Shown: positions 32,473-45,395 of the stretch, in pieces
Numbering within the stretch: position 1 is the first letter of the stretch
How the letters are laid out: every line of letters starts with the position of its first letter
Source of the DNA: Mikania micrantha
Lineage: Eukaryota > Streptophyta > Magnoliopsida > Asterales > Asteraceae
Length of the DNA: 64,000 nucleotides
Assembly: GCA_009363875.1 (NCBI GenBank)
Contig: CM018690.1
Coordinates: 34,167,445-34,231,444 of the forward strand
Direction: 5' to 3'
Position numbers and translations under genes: made by a program
Notes under the pieces: generated by a model
What the model was told of the DNA's origin: nothing
Seen by the model: the letters and a program-made list of their open reading frames with translations, nothing else
Database searches by the model: none

Positions 32473-33288
32473 GGGGGTGTTTGTTTTTTTAAAAAAACAT
32501 CTTCTAACCTCTTATGTCTGCGCCGCGCAGACGCGGGAAGAGGTTAGACTGTTTGTTTTCTCGAAGACGTTTCATTAAAAAAGGTCTGCGCCACCTCTTC
32601 TTGGCGCAGACATGGACCAAGCTCTTTTGAGCTCTTCCAACCTCTTCTCCTCATTTGCTTCATCCAGTTCCCGATCGACAGCCTCCACTTCTCGGCAACC
32701 TCTACAGCGCCGTCGCCTCCCCCCTCCTATCTCCGTCGGCCTCCACCACCGGCGCTGCCTCCGTCTTCCTTCTCCTTCGTCCTCCAAAACCCTAGGATCG
32801 CGACCTACCACCGCCTCCACCGTCGCACCTGCCGCCACATCTTCTCCTTCACTTCTTTCCTACCCACGATCCACAATGTAAGCCCTTCTCCTTCGTCCTC
32901 CAAAACCCTAGGATCGCGATGGTGAAAGCGGTGGTGGTACTTAGCTCGCGATGGTGACAGCGGTGGTGGTACTTACCTCGCGATGGTGACAACCACAGTC
33001 GGCCTCCTCCACCGTCGGTCGTCGCCTGGTCTCCTTCTCACGCGGGTTTAGATCTAGGGTTCCGATGGGGAAGAAGGATGATCGACGGGAGGGGGTGGGT
33101 TGGGGCAGATGGTGGGTTGGGGCAAGTTGGTGGGTTGGGAAGAGCTTGATGTGGTCTGCAGAGGTTAGAAAACAAACACCTCAAAAAGACCTACTTGCAG
33201 AGGTTTGGTCCACCTCTTCTGCAAAAGAGGTCTGCAGATGTGGTCCACAGACCGCAGACGTTTTACCTCTGAAAAAACAAACACCACC
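32473..33288. mobile_element. PIF/Harbinger-type element with a gene-like GC-rich core
   Basis: TIRs GGGGGTGTTTGTTTTTT and AAAAAACAAACACCACC, with TAA at 32470-32472 and 33289-33291. Subterminal GTCTGCG/CGCAGAC and AGAGGT motifs pair between halves. The core (about 32610-33060) is strongly GC-rich, proline/serine-codon-like, with ATGs at 32612 and 33065; it may be captured host DNA or just repetitive leader. Nested in LTR C. Confidence 0.8.
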
Positions 33289-33930
33289 TAAGGAAATCTA
33301 AAACACACCCTCCCGGGTCGTTTAACCCAAATAACCCTAGTGAAATAGACCAACCGACTAACCTATCACCTATCGGATTTCTAGGCTAGGTAACACATAA
33401 GAATAACAAGACTCAATGATGTCAAATCCTATGGAACGAAATTCTCCAATCCATAAACTAGCCTAAAACACAAAGTAATAAGCCTAACATGCAATCTAAT
33501 GATGGAAAGACACTCCTAGACACATGTGGATCTATCAATCATCAAGAATCATCATTCCAACATGCAAAATTCATCAAAGATCAACAATACAACTGGATAC
33601 AAAGCATATGATCATCAATAAACACAAACCAAGTCCAAATCATCATAAAAATCACAACTTTATCATCTTTAACCTAGGTATAACCAAAGATCTAGCCAAT
33701 AATCATCATAGCAGTACCAAACAGAAGTAAATAAGGTCTGAAAACAAACTAAACTACTAATTACAAGATAAAAGTAAAGAAAGAAGACAATTACTCAAGC
33801 TCTTCCTTGATTCTTCACTTCAAACTCCCAAATCAAGTCCCAAACATCCAGGGTTAAGTTCCAACATCTCCAAGGGCGAGATTAGGGTTCTGAGGTGCAG
33901 GAAGACTTCCCAAATCGGCTCAAATCGCTT

Positions 33931-34108
33931 CCAATTTATAGAGAAGCATGAAATTAGGGTTAGAGCTGATTTTGGTGTATGGCGCACCGCATGGTTCGGG
34001 TGTATGAGTTGGGGCGGTGCGCGTGGAAATTAGGCTTTTGTCAGAGAATGTTTTGTGGCGCACCGCCTGGAGTGGAAGCCTGATGTGGGGCGTACCGCTT
34101 GGGATCAA
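33931..34108 (-). promoter_or_regulatory. Predicted LTR C promoter with GGCG(T/C)ACCGC array
   Basis: A minus-strand TATA CTATAAATTGG (33931-33941) lies 35-170 bp downstream of four motifs seen on the plus strand as GGCGCACCGC (33979), GGGCGGTGCGCG (34010), GGCGCACCGCC (34056) and GGCGTACCGC (34087). Confidence 0.5.
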
Positions 34109-34316
34109 AATCTTCAATTTCTTCTTTATTTTCTTCGGTTGATCAACCGCACTCGATCCCGATGCCCGTTTGCCTTCGTTTCTGCTTCCCCGGGACATAA
34201 TGCTGTACAAAAGCAAGAACCGTAAAAAGGAACAAAAAATGACTCAAAATGTAAAATATATAAACAAAAATGGACTCGATTATGTAGAAATTTGGATGTG
34301 TTAAACTAACACATCA

Positions 34317-34641
34317 TGCTTCCATGGTGAAATCTTTCTTGGAGCCCGAAGGCACTCGTAACCTTAACAATGAAGAATCAAGTTTGATTATACTCTCAGA
34401 TTCACTAATTCTTGAAATTATCCGAAGAACCTCTCTTGATGTATCTAAAAAGATTGATTTTTTCAAGTGGTGTTCTTTCAGGCATGACTACAAACACTCG
34501 GTGGCCACTTACTCGCAGGTGCTCAAAACCCTCTGTATAAACCCTGTGATTCATAAAGATTATATTTTTGACTTTCTCTCTTCCATGAATCTTGAAGGGG
34601 TTGTTCTTGATTCATCAACATTCAAATTCCTGCTTGATTCT
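34317..34641 (+). pseudogene. PPR pseudogene, segment 2
   Basis: Corresponds to about residues 45-152 of the intact protein (MVKSFLEPEGTRN... to FKFLLDS), still open over this stretch. It is cut at both ends by LTR insertions C and B. The ORF continues 35 residues into LTR B and stops at 34755. Confidence 0.9.
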
Positions 34642-36728
34642 TGTGACATCCGTCAATTTTCAAGTTTAACTTATTTAACACCGTTAATGTATTTGAAGTT
34701 GAAGATGTTGGTTCAGTTAGAAAACCTAATAAATGAATTTTTATTTGAAGGCTAGCAAAGTGTATCTCTTTTAACATGCATAATTTTCGCATTTGATAAT
34801 TTTATTTTTCGGTAAACTATCTGACAACTCGGTTACTAAAATTATTCAATACGGTCAGTTTAGTATGAAATAGTAAATCATAATTGAAACTTTAACAGGT
34901 AAATTTACAGACAATAGACTATACCTGTAATATACCCGGTTAATACCGACGCAATGAACCAAACATCATCCAATATTATTAACTAAAATTTAATTATTTT
35001 AGTAAGTTTTAATAATTTAATAATTTACGAATAAAAATCATTTATAAAATAATTATCCGGTAAAAGATTTAGACACCGTAATACTCCGATTATACCAGTT
35101 TTAATCTGTAAATAACCAAAAAGGAGACCTAACCATCTAATAAAAACAATAAAGAAAATAAATACATAAAAACTATCTCAATACTCCACCATCTAATCCA
35201 TCTTTCATTTACCCACACTTACACTCCACCATCATCCATTTTCATTCAACTATGACAACACTCAACCTCCATATCACTCAACCATCAAGTCATGTATGGA
35301 CCTTCCTCTTCTTGAGCACTATAAATAAGAGTGGGATATCACCACAAAAATTCACACCACCCACTTACAACATCACCACTTCTATAGTTTTTCTTCATTG
35401 TGATCATCCTCCATATTATTTTCATCTTTCAAGGAAGAGAAAACAAGCTAATTTTTCTAAAGTATTATTTTTCTTCCTTCATTTACTAAGGTATATTATC
35501 CATTTTATTTTAGATTTTCTCTTGGATGAGTGTATGCATGCATGCATGTATACGTACATATACACATATGTATGTATGTGTGAGTATGATGAATATATAT
35601 ATATCTATGCATATACACATATGAATCCAACTTTGGAATAATCTAAAAACCCTAGCTGAGGCCAAGGAATGATTTCACATTCTTAGTCCCATTACATGGA
35701 CGTTTGGTGATTTAAAGATTGGTGAAACTTTTATTAAGTAGTAATCTTGCATTCCAAAATTTTGGCAAAACGTTGTCACGACTTTAAAGAGTCATAAAAT
35801 GGTCATAACAACTTCAAATGGAACAAACTCAAGTTCTATGACTAAGTTCATCATATTAGCTTTCCATGCACTATTTATACTCCTTCTAACTCGACCAAAT
35901 GATACCCCAAACAACCTTCACAAAATTAGTGCGTGGATTTGTACCCCTAACTTGTGCAGCTGGTTTTACCTACTTAAGGTCCTAATCATGAAAACTTTTC
36001 TAAATGAAAGTTGTTCATAACCTCTTAGAATAGTAGACTGGAGAGTTTCATGATTTAACTCAAAGGTTTACTATGTCAAAAATGAATCCGAACTCACTGG
36101 ACTAAATCTGTCAAAACAGAAACTTTAAGGACTTATACTTGTGTGACTGTTTTGACCCATTTACAAGCAAAATCACGAAAAGGTTTCTAAATGAAAGTTG
36201 TTCAAAACACCTTAAAATAGTGGACTATGAAGTTTTACAATTTTATTTAAACGACTTCTATTTTTAAAGTTCATCCGAACAAGACGGACAAAATCTGTCC
36301 AAAAGCCGTTTTATAAACTTAAACATTTTTACATAAATATTAATTATTTTCACATATATAAATATGTATATATTTCATATACACACTTTAATGATGTGAT
36401 ATATGTATATACTTGTAAATATATATATATATTTATATATATATATATTTATATATATTTATATATGTTGATATGATTTATGAGTTTTGAAGTTGAGCAA
36501 AATGGTAATTTTCCCAAAATGCGTCGTTATAATGACGAAATTTTTATAAAATCCGACAATAGTAATTTCAAGGCATTACAAAATAATATTTCAAGTATAA
36601 GTTAAGACATAAATATTTTAATCTTGACAAATAGAACATAAACACAATCACATAAACTATAGTAGGTTCACAAACTCAAAAGAAACTCATTATGTTATAG
36701 GAACCGAGTAAAGTCTTCGTAGAAACTA

Positions 36729-39597
36729 TGTGACACCCCATAAAATCCAGGTCAGCATTTGTTTTAATTAAATGTGTATTTAATTGATAATTGTATACGT
36801 GGCACTAGACTTAGTTTAATTTAGTGTGACACGTGACATGACAGAACGGACACTGACGCAAACACGATAATTCGGTGAATTATCGAAACACGCACACACG
36901 TGTCTAAGAAAATACGAACATTGGTGAACGTTTAACACATCGTGTAACAAAACACTAGAAATCTCATGAAACTCTCAAACATTGAACTTAGAAGTTCAAA
37001 CGATGTCGAACGAGAGTCCGTAAGCGTGAAAACGGCGTAGAACGAGTCAAACAATTGAAATTGGGCCTATTGGGCTCTTCCGGGACTCGTCGCGGTACAC
37101 CAAGCCTTGGAGATGCCCATGGCGGTACGCGACGAGTGGGAGGAGAGTTTGAATTCCTGAATTTCTTCGCAGTACGCCGAGCATCTTTTTGCCCCTCTCG
37201 GCGATATGCGACGAGGCCAACATGCAAAAATCTTATAAAACCAAGACACAATCATTCACAGCCACCCTACCACCTCATTTCTCGATTCCCTGACACCTAT
37301 ACTTCGTCTTCTTCATCTGAAAACCCCCTGGAAGCCATTAGAGACCACTTGGAATCTCAAGAACTTGAAGATTGAAGCTCGATATCAACCTAAGAGCTTG
37401 GAGATCACCATCACCACCTTGTTGATACACATCCTTGCTATCCAGAAGCTCCAAGAGCTGTTGAAACCTCCATCTCGGTCATTTGAAGCATTCAAAGGTA
37501 GTTTCCATGAGTTTATGGGCTTTTCACACCATTACACACACATTCAAGCACCAAAACACACATGCAAGCTCTCTAGCTTTGCATGCACAAATTTTGTGAT
37601 GAATGAATCTGGTTGTGTTGATTAGAGCATGCATATTGATGATCTAAAATGATTTGGTGACATATCTTGATGATCCATGATGAGGTGTATTTGTAAAATG
37701 CATGATTTGTACATAAAATGGTGAAATCTTTACATGCATGTATGATCTGGTGTATTTTAGATAGATTTGAATGTTGTTACATGATTATTGTTGGTATTGG
37801 AAATGTTATGCATGATTAGATGTTGTTGAAATGATTAAAATGCAAGTATTTACAACACTTGCTATTTTTAGTAACTTTTAAGTTACAAAATGGTGTTATG
37901 GATGAGATTATGATCATGCATGTGTATGGATTTGCTAATAGAACGATAACATGATGATTATGATGCTTAGAACTTGATTTGGGATTTGATTTTGGTCATA
38001 TTTGGCCTAGTTACTATTTATAGTAACTTTTGTGGCCTAAATGTTGATAAATGATGATTTGGCCTAGATTGACATGTTTAGATGATGATAAACGGTATTA
38101 AATGATGTTATATGATATAAAGATGGAATAGGAATGCTTAGGATGATCATTTGAATGAAAATTGTCATAGTTACTATTTTTAGTAACTTTATTTAGTGAA
38201 ATATCAATTTATGAATGCTATGGATGTTACATGCGTGCTAAATGACTTAAAATGACTTGATATGATTATTGCACGCTAACTTAGATGGTTCTCGATGATA
38301 TTCATGCTAGATTTAGAAACTTTTCTTTTAAAGAAACTTTAATGTTTAAAAACGACTTATATGTTTATTTGACCACTGATGATAAGGTGCTATGTGTTAA
38401 TATGATCACGTAGGATTAACGAGCATGCTAGAATCTTAAAAATGATATGTGTTATTGGACTTGCTATAAATGGAAACTTACTATAAATAGTAAGTTGACC
38501 ACGAACGCGATTTGCGCGTTTTGCACACGACGAGCACAATCACGAATTTTACGCGAATCACAACCGACACTCTGTTCACTAACGGGTCGTTGACTTGACA
38601 CGGTTAAACATAGTCAGAAACGGACAAACACGGTCAATGAGGATCGACAGGGACTAACATAACAACCAAGGGTTGTTGAGCACAAACACGAGCACGAAAC
38701 ACGGTCAAATACACGAACTCACATACGCTACACGATATACGTAGCTGGCGACCGACCCATATACGAAGCAGGAGCTTACGCATTACCCGATTATCACTAA
38801 GGTGAGTTTACAGCCCCACTTTTATACTTAACTGTTTTGTTAAACTTTTTGGGGTGAGAATACTATGCATCTGTTTTAGAATTATGACTGGTATGTTGTA
38901 AAACAACTTTTGAGTGTAACTGTATCGCAACAAAAGTACTCACATCCTTACCGTTAATTGTGTAACAAACGAGTCATTATTATGTAGTACTACTGGGCCT
39001 GACAAACCTCACTCGGCGCCAATGTTGACTGGAGGTCATAATGAGTGTAATATCGAGCTTTGGCTGGGTACCGTGATAAACCAGGGAGGCAAACAACAAG
39101 TCTAAGTTTCGGTAAGATGAACATACACACTCGGGATCATAGATCCAACAAATCAACTTAACATACCCAGTATATATCTGTTTACTGCTTTTAACTATAT
39201 AAACCTGTGAACTCACCAACTTTGTGTTGACACGTTTTAGCATGTATTCTCAGGTAACTAGCTGCATACGGACAGGGATGCACTTAAGGACACAAGCATA
39301 GGAACTGCATGCATCTATGTTGTGTCGTGTTGAACAAACCATTTTAGCTATTCTTATGTTATTCATTTAACAATGTAGTGTCTGACAATTTACTTTTCTG
39401 CTGCAAATCAAACACATTATTTCGCTGTTCTGTAACTTAATATCCACTGCAATATTTTAAAACAATTTGATTGTGACTAAGACAAACATTGTATTTTTCA
39501 ACGCATATAAAGTCGTTCTATATGACTGAGAGCTTTGATCCTGGCCACGTCACACCCAACGGTCTGACATCGCATGTGGGAATTTGGGGGTGTGACA
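36729..39597 (+). mobile_element. Solo LTR, family A copy 2
   Basis: TGTGACACCCCATAAAATCC to GGAATTTGGGGGTGTGACA, duplication aacta (36724-36728, 39598-39602), 2869 bp. TATA at 37234-37240 (TATAAAA), preceded by palindrome motifs at 37088-37215. It also carries AT-rich palindromes (AGTTACTATTTATAGTAACT type, about 37860-38500) and TTGAC motifs (38590-38640). Nested inside LTR B. Confidence 0.92.
37088..37240 (+). promoter_or_regulatory. Predicted LTR A promoter (copy 2)
   Basis: Four diverged motifs, CGCGGTACACC, GGCGGTACGCG, CGCAGTACGCCG and GGCGATATGCG, followed by TTATAAAACC. Many differences from GCGGTACGC are C-to-T or G-to-A changes, as expected from methylated-C decay. Confidence 0.5.
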
Positions 39598-40320
39598 AAC
39601 TACAATCAAGAAGTCGATCATGAATCATACTATGTGAGTATTCATAAGCCTTTTCAATATTAAGCTTTGGCTGTAACATGTATACATTATTCAAGTTCAA
39701 ATTCAATTTCCTTAAGTATGTGAGATTCTAATCTATGTCTATGTGTATGATTTAATGCTATATGTGTTAAACTTTGTGGTGCTATTCTAAATTCAATATT
39801 CTAGCATGATCACTAACTGTACAAGCCAACGGTAACAATGATAGATCTGTTGGGTGACGCCCGTCCATCTTTTAACCATATAGAGGGCATTTGGGCGATT
39901 GAAACCGCATTCTAATCTTGACTTGCGAGTCAAGTGTCTAGTCAACAAGTTCTGATCATGCACATGTTTATTCATACATGCTTAGATTCTACCATTGACA
40001 TAAAGATTCACATTTTTCAATCTATTACATATATTCAAACATATGTCTACTCACCAACATATTTGTTGACTCTTTATTTTTATACATGTTGCAGGAAATG
40101 CAGTCTGAATGTTACAAGTCGATGCTACATGTAGGAAACTATGGACCTAGTGTAGTAATTAAAAACAATGTTTAATTTATGTTTTACTATGTTGAAAACT
40201 ACTTGATTTGAGCATGTATTGAATTTGGTATGATTAAATTATTAAACTAAATTAGCGTCACGTGCTATGAACAGTCGCGTCGCGCCCCGACGTTATTCCG
40301 CCGTCGGTTGGGGTGTGACA

Positions 40321-42208
40321 ATTCTTTCATAAAGTCTGGTAGTTTTGATACTGCTCTTGAAATATTAGTTCAGGTGGATAATATTTTAGATAAATTGAAT
40401 CCTGATGTTTACAACTCTGTTCTTATTGCCCTTGTTCGTAGTAACCCCTTAAATATGGCCTTGTTTACTTTGTTTAAGCTCTTAGATTCAGTTACAGATG
40501 ATGATGTTAGTTTCATTAATTTTGTTGCGTGTAATGAGTTGCTTGTTGTACTAAGAAAGACTGGCATGAAATCAGAATTCAGAAATGTTTTTTATAAGTC
40601 TAGAGAAAAGATTAAAAAATTTTCTGTAGATGTGTGGGGTTATAATGTTTGTATCCATTCGTTTGGTACTTGGGGAGAATTGGAAACTTCATTGACTCTT
40701 TTCAAAGAGATGAAGGAAAATAGTGATTCTTTGGCTCCTGATTTGTGCACGTATAACAGTCTGATTCAATCTCTTTGCTTCAATGGGAGGGGTAAATGAT
40801 GCTCTTAATGTTTGGGAGGAATTGAAAAGCTAGGGTAATGAGTCAGATGATTTCACTTATCGTATAATCTTACAAGGCTACTGTAAATGTTATAGAATGA
40901 ACAATGCCACCAAAATTTTTAGTGGAGTGCAGTATAATGGGTTTCGCCCGGATACTATTGTGTATAATTCTATGCTTGATGGGTTTCTGAAATCAAGAAA
41001 AGTTATGGAAGCAAGCCAACTGTTCGAGAAAATGGTTGATGATGGTTTGATGGCTTCTTTCTTTACATACAATATATTGATTGATGGGTTGTTTAAAAAT
41101 AGAAGAGGACAAGCTGCGTATGCGTTGTTTGCAGATTTAAAAAAGAAAGGTCAGTTTGTGGACGGAATCACTTAGTCCATTGTTGTAATTCATATATGCA
41201 GAGAGGGAATGGTTGAAGAAGCTCTGGAATTGGTGGAAGAAATGGAATCCGGAGGATTTGTTGTTGATTTAGTTGCTATAACTCATCTCTTGGTAGCTAT
41301 TAGCACAGAAAGTCTAGTGGATTTGACGGATAGACTCTTGAAGCATATAAAAAATAGAAATTTAATGTCTGCTGTTCTTGAATGGAAAACTAATATGGAA
41401 GTGTTAATGAAAGATCCAAAGATTAGAAAAAAAGATTTCACCCCTATGTTTAGAAAAAGGGGATTTCAGAGAATTAATGACTTTAATTATTTCACATGAA
41501 TCAAGTTCTTTAAATAAAGAAGCCATATACCCATGGTCACCATCACCATACATGGATCATATGGCTCATGAAGCATAATCACACAGCCTGCTACTGATTT
41601 CATCAAGGGGAAAGCGTGTTCTAGAAAAAGGCGTGGATTCATTTGATATTAACATGGTTAATACGCAGTTAACTATATATCTGACAAAAGGAATGCTAAG
41701 TTTAGCCTGCAGATTGCTTGATATTTTTACTCATTTGGGTGTTAATCCCATGAATTACACTTATAATTCACTAATGAGTTCATTGGTGAAAAGGGGGTAT
41801 TTAAATGAGACTTATGGAGTTCTTTCTGAAATGGGAGAAAATCTTATTTCTAGTGATGTGGCAACATACAATGTGATATTTCAAGTACCAGGCAAGATGG
41901 GACAGACTGATCTAGCTGGGGCTGTTTTGAGAAAACTAACAGAGGAAGGTTTTTTTGATATGGTGATGTATAATACTTTGATTACTGTATTGTGTAAAGT
42001 TGGACGGTTTGACGAGGCAAATAGGGTTCTTGAGCAGATGAAGAAAAGTGGAATAAACCCTGATTTTGTCACATATAACACACTAATTGAAGTTAATAGT
42101 AAGGCAGGTAGATTGAAGGAAGCTCGACGGTATTTGAAGATGATGGTGGATATAGGTTGTGCTCCAAATCATGTCACTGATACAACTCTTGAGTTCTTGG
42201 AGAAATAG
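40321..42208 (+). pseudogene. PPR pseudogene, segment 3 (bulk of the repeats)
   Basis: Matches residues about 151-780 of the intact PPR protein, so the PPR repeat region is nearly complete in length. It is interrupted by a one-base gain near 40791 (GGGAGGGG for GGGAGGG), a TAG near 40830, a TAG near 41174 (ACTTAGTCC for ACTTACTCC), a frameshift near 41457, a TAA near 41576 and an early TAG at 42206. The 3' flank to about 42620 also matches. Decayed and non-functional. Confidence 0.92.
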
Positions 42209-42639
42209 ATAAAAAAATAGAAACAGAAAGAAAAGTGACTTCTTGTGATTGGATTCTGCTAGGTAGGTTTGTGTTAGTCCAAACGTTTTTACAGACTTTT
42301 GGTTGTATTTGGATGTTCTAACAACCTTGAGATTTTTCTATGTTTTTCACCGCATTGTGATGCCGGTGTAGGATTTGTCAAAGTTGTACTGCTTTTCACA
42401 GATAAAAGTATTTGGGTTAGCTTTTTACTTTCTTTGCTTCACCATGTTCTCATGCTCTTGCATTATCTGTCTATCCACATGAACCAAATGCACAAGTGAA
42501 TCGGTGCTTATTTTTGGGTTTGTTGACTGAAATTTTGCATCTGTTTTTTCTTTTAAAAGTAATTTATGTTCATAATCTTGATCTTGACCACTTGGTTCGT
42601 TTATATTGGATACAAACTCTCTATGTGTAAGATTAGTTA

Positions 42640-42760
42640 ACAAGTGTCAAGAAGGGCAGTTGAACCAGTGATTGTGTACCTTCTATGTGGGTCATGGGTA
42701 AGCCTTGAAAAATAGGCGGGTTGGGTAACGAGTCAGAATGGATGCGGGTCAGGATGGGTG
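42640..42760. other. Unassigned G-rich spacer
   Basis: Sequence after the PPR 3' flank repeats GGGTNATGGGT-like motifs and does not match the source locus; probably a small transposon remnant. Confidence 0.4.
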
Positions 42761-45395
42761 TGTAACGACCCATTTTGGTAAAATATTATAAAACGAATAT
42801 AATTAGTGTAAAAATTATATTATTGTATTCTATTTGGAGGGTGTTTTATTAATATTTGATTTCTTGAAATTATGGTGGGTGTCTACTAACTTAACTTAGT
42901 TAGTTATAACTAGTAAGAATTAACTGGTAAAAGAGGGACCAAAGTTGTCAATAGCTGAAAGTTGTTTAATGGAGAGTTAAAATGTTGACTTGGTCAAAAT
43001 TACACACTTCATGTGTATGTGTGTGGCTGGATACGTGAAAGAGAAGGGGAGGAGGAGAAAGCTCAACAACTTCAAGTTTTGATCAAATTGGTGCATGATC
43101 CATGGATTGATCTTGAATGCAACTGAATATTTGAGTTCTCCTTGCATTCTACTACACATATGTAAGAAATTTTGGTGGTTTTGATGGGTTTTTCGTGGGT
43201 CTCTTATATGGGTGTGGGTTGAAGGGTGTAACCGAAATTGGGAGTTTACATGGTTTCATATGTTGTTAATCATTATGGAGATTATCTAGAAACAACATTT
43301 TGATCATCTCATGGAGTTTGATGAAGTTGATTGAAATGGGGATTTTGTAAGATTCATCAGGAAGATGAATTAGGGTGTTAAAATGGGTGTTGGATTACAG
43401 TAGATAGTAATATGATGATTTCTATCATTGAAATTTGTATAACAATGGTGAATTGTGGTGATTATTGAATTTGGATGATTAGAAACATAAATGGGGATTG
43501 ATGGGTTTTGGGTGTAGTTGAAATGTGTAGGTGAAATTCCTGCACACAAGTTGTTTGATGAAATCTCAACAACTTGATTTTTACCTAATAATGTGTTAAA
43601 ACGCATGGGTGAGGTCAATTGGTTTCTATGATCATAAAAGATGAAAATTTTGTGATTAGGATGTCATTTTACTATGATCTACGTGTAATTGGTGATAATG
43701 GGTCAAATGGTGCAATTTGAATATAAAAGTCAACACATGTGTTAAACCTATTAGTTATGATAATAGGACACGATAGTGGAGACTCGAGTGGAACCAAACG
43801 ACCCGGAAAGGAATTTGTAGTGGATAACTCATCGGGGCAAGGTAAGTCACCCAACTATTCTTAATTAACATGTGCTATGGTGTGTTATGCATATGTATAT
43901 GAATATGTGTTGAGATGTATGTAGGTTATACATGGATGTGTGGATTTTGGTGAATTGGTGTTTTGTATATGTTGTTTAACAATAAAATGCATAGTGGGTG
44001 TTGGGTGTTTGATTTGGTGTGGTGAAATAAGAATTTCACAAATGGTGGGAAAGACTGGAAAGATTCACAAGAGGTGTGAACTTCCAAAGTCAATTGAGTA
44101 AAATTTGGTGAATAGGCGTATGCTTGACTTGGTGTTGGTCAATAACATGATATGTATGTGGAATATACATTGAATGTTGAATTTGGTGAATAGATGTATG
44201 TTTGACTTGGTGTTGGTCAATAATAGGTGATTATGTGGAATAGGCATTGCATGTTGAATTTTTGAATTGATGTGTGTGACTTGGTGTGACAATAACATGA
44301 AATAGGTGTTATATTTGCTTAGTTAATGTAACGGAGTAAGTTTACAATTGGTGTGGTGAAATAAGAATGATTCACAAGTGGTGTGAACCTCTTATTAGAA
44401 GTTTGACTTAAAATAGTCAAACAATTCGAATTGGTGATTGAGTACTTGTTGTTTGAAAATAACATGCAATAGGTGTCATATTGCTTGACTATTGTTGATA
44501 TGGTGTTTTATTGCTTGATTATGATTTACTTGGTGTTTATTTATATGTGGTGAAAGATTTGAAATAGTTCACAAGGTGTGTGAATTTATAATTGAGTTTG
44601 ACTTAAATTGGTGTTTTGAATCACAAGTATTGTGATCATGGAATAGGATTATTCACAAGGTGTGTGAATGTCCTATGTTGGTGAAATCAAGATTGGTAAA
44701 ACACAAGTGGTGTGGTTTACTTAACTTGAGAAATCTTGGTTAAATAAGATTTCATTCGTGTTTTGGGTGCAAACGACCCGTTAGTAAATCGTTTGTTGTT
44801 TATGCGTAAGTAAGTCATCAAAAAGTGTTTGAGACTTGTTTATTATGTCCACTAGGTGTTGTGGAATGCATTTGGGGATAAAGAAATGGTTAGAATCGAC
44901 CGAGAATGGTTTTGGAAGTCAAAAATGCGAAAAACGGTATTGCTGATCTGTAGGTGGAGTATGATACGCCAGAAGTGGAGTATCATACGCCACCTGGTAT
45001 ATAATAGGGCTGTTCAAAAAGCTCGTGGCTCGAGGCTCGGCTCGAAGCTTGTGACACCTCGCAAATTCCAGGTCAGCATTTATTTTATTTTAATAATAAT
45101 GTGTATTATTACTTCATACGTGGCACTAGAATGATTGTATTTAGTGTGACACGTGGCACAACAATCCAAACGCATCGATAATTCGAGAAATTATCGCACA
45201 ACACTCGCACGTGTCTTGAATAACGAACGTTGGTGAACGGATCAAACCGCAGTACACTTTCACTGCACATTAGGTTCCGGGGAACCTAAGTTAAGTAGAA
45301 TAACGCTTATGTGTCGAGAAACGATGATCGTAATTGAGAAAATTCGCGAAAATCGGTTCAAACTATGAAATTGGGCTTATTGGGCTCAGCTGAGA

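Larger units (their letters stand above)
28653..34316 (-). mobile_element. Solo LTR, family C (minus strand), carrying two nested elements
   Basis: Termini TGATGTGT...ACACATCA are perfect inverted repeats, and the 5-bp duplication tgctt (28648-28652, 34317-34321) matches the intact PPR sequence. Without nested LTR A (29184-32269) and the Harbinger element (32473-33288) it is about 1.75 kb. A minus-strand TATA (CTATAAATTGG, 33931-33941) with GGCG(T/C)ACCGC motifs upstream (33975-34108) gives the orientation. The tract GGCAAGTGTACCTATCG..ATCGAACCCTAAGGAC (about 28790-28850) recalls Athila/Tat-type gypsy LTRs. No internal region. Confidence 0.82.
34642..40320 (+). mobile_element. Solo LTR, family B, carrying nested LTR A
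   Basis: Starts TGTGACATCCGTCAATTTTC and ends CGTCGGTTGGGGTGTGACA, with exact duplication attct (34637-34641, 40321-40325). The intact gene reads GATTCTTTCATAAAG across the site. Without the inner LTR it is about 2.8 kb. TATA-like ACTATAAATAAGAG at about 35319. No coding region; a gypsy-type solo LTR by ends and size. Confidence 0.88.

Noticed and set aside
28653..34316. LTR C as the first half of a full-length retrotransposon with LTR B as partner
   Set aside because: C and B have different termini and different target duplications (tgctt, attct), and PPR sequence lies between them; they are independent insertions.
35252..35641. 129-residue ORF on the plus strand
   Set aside because: It starts upstream of the predicted TATA/R region of solo LTR B, has low-complexity Tyr/Met-rich C-terminus from TATGTATG microsatellite, and has no known domain.
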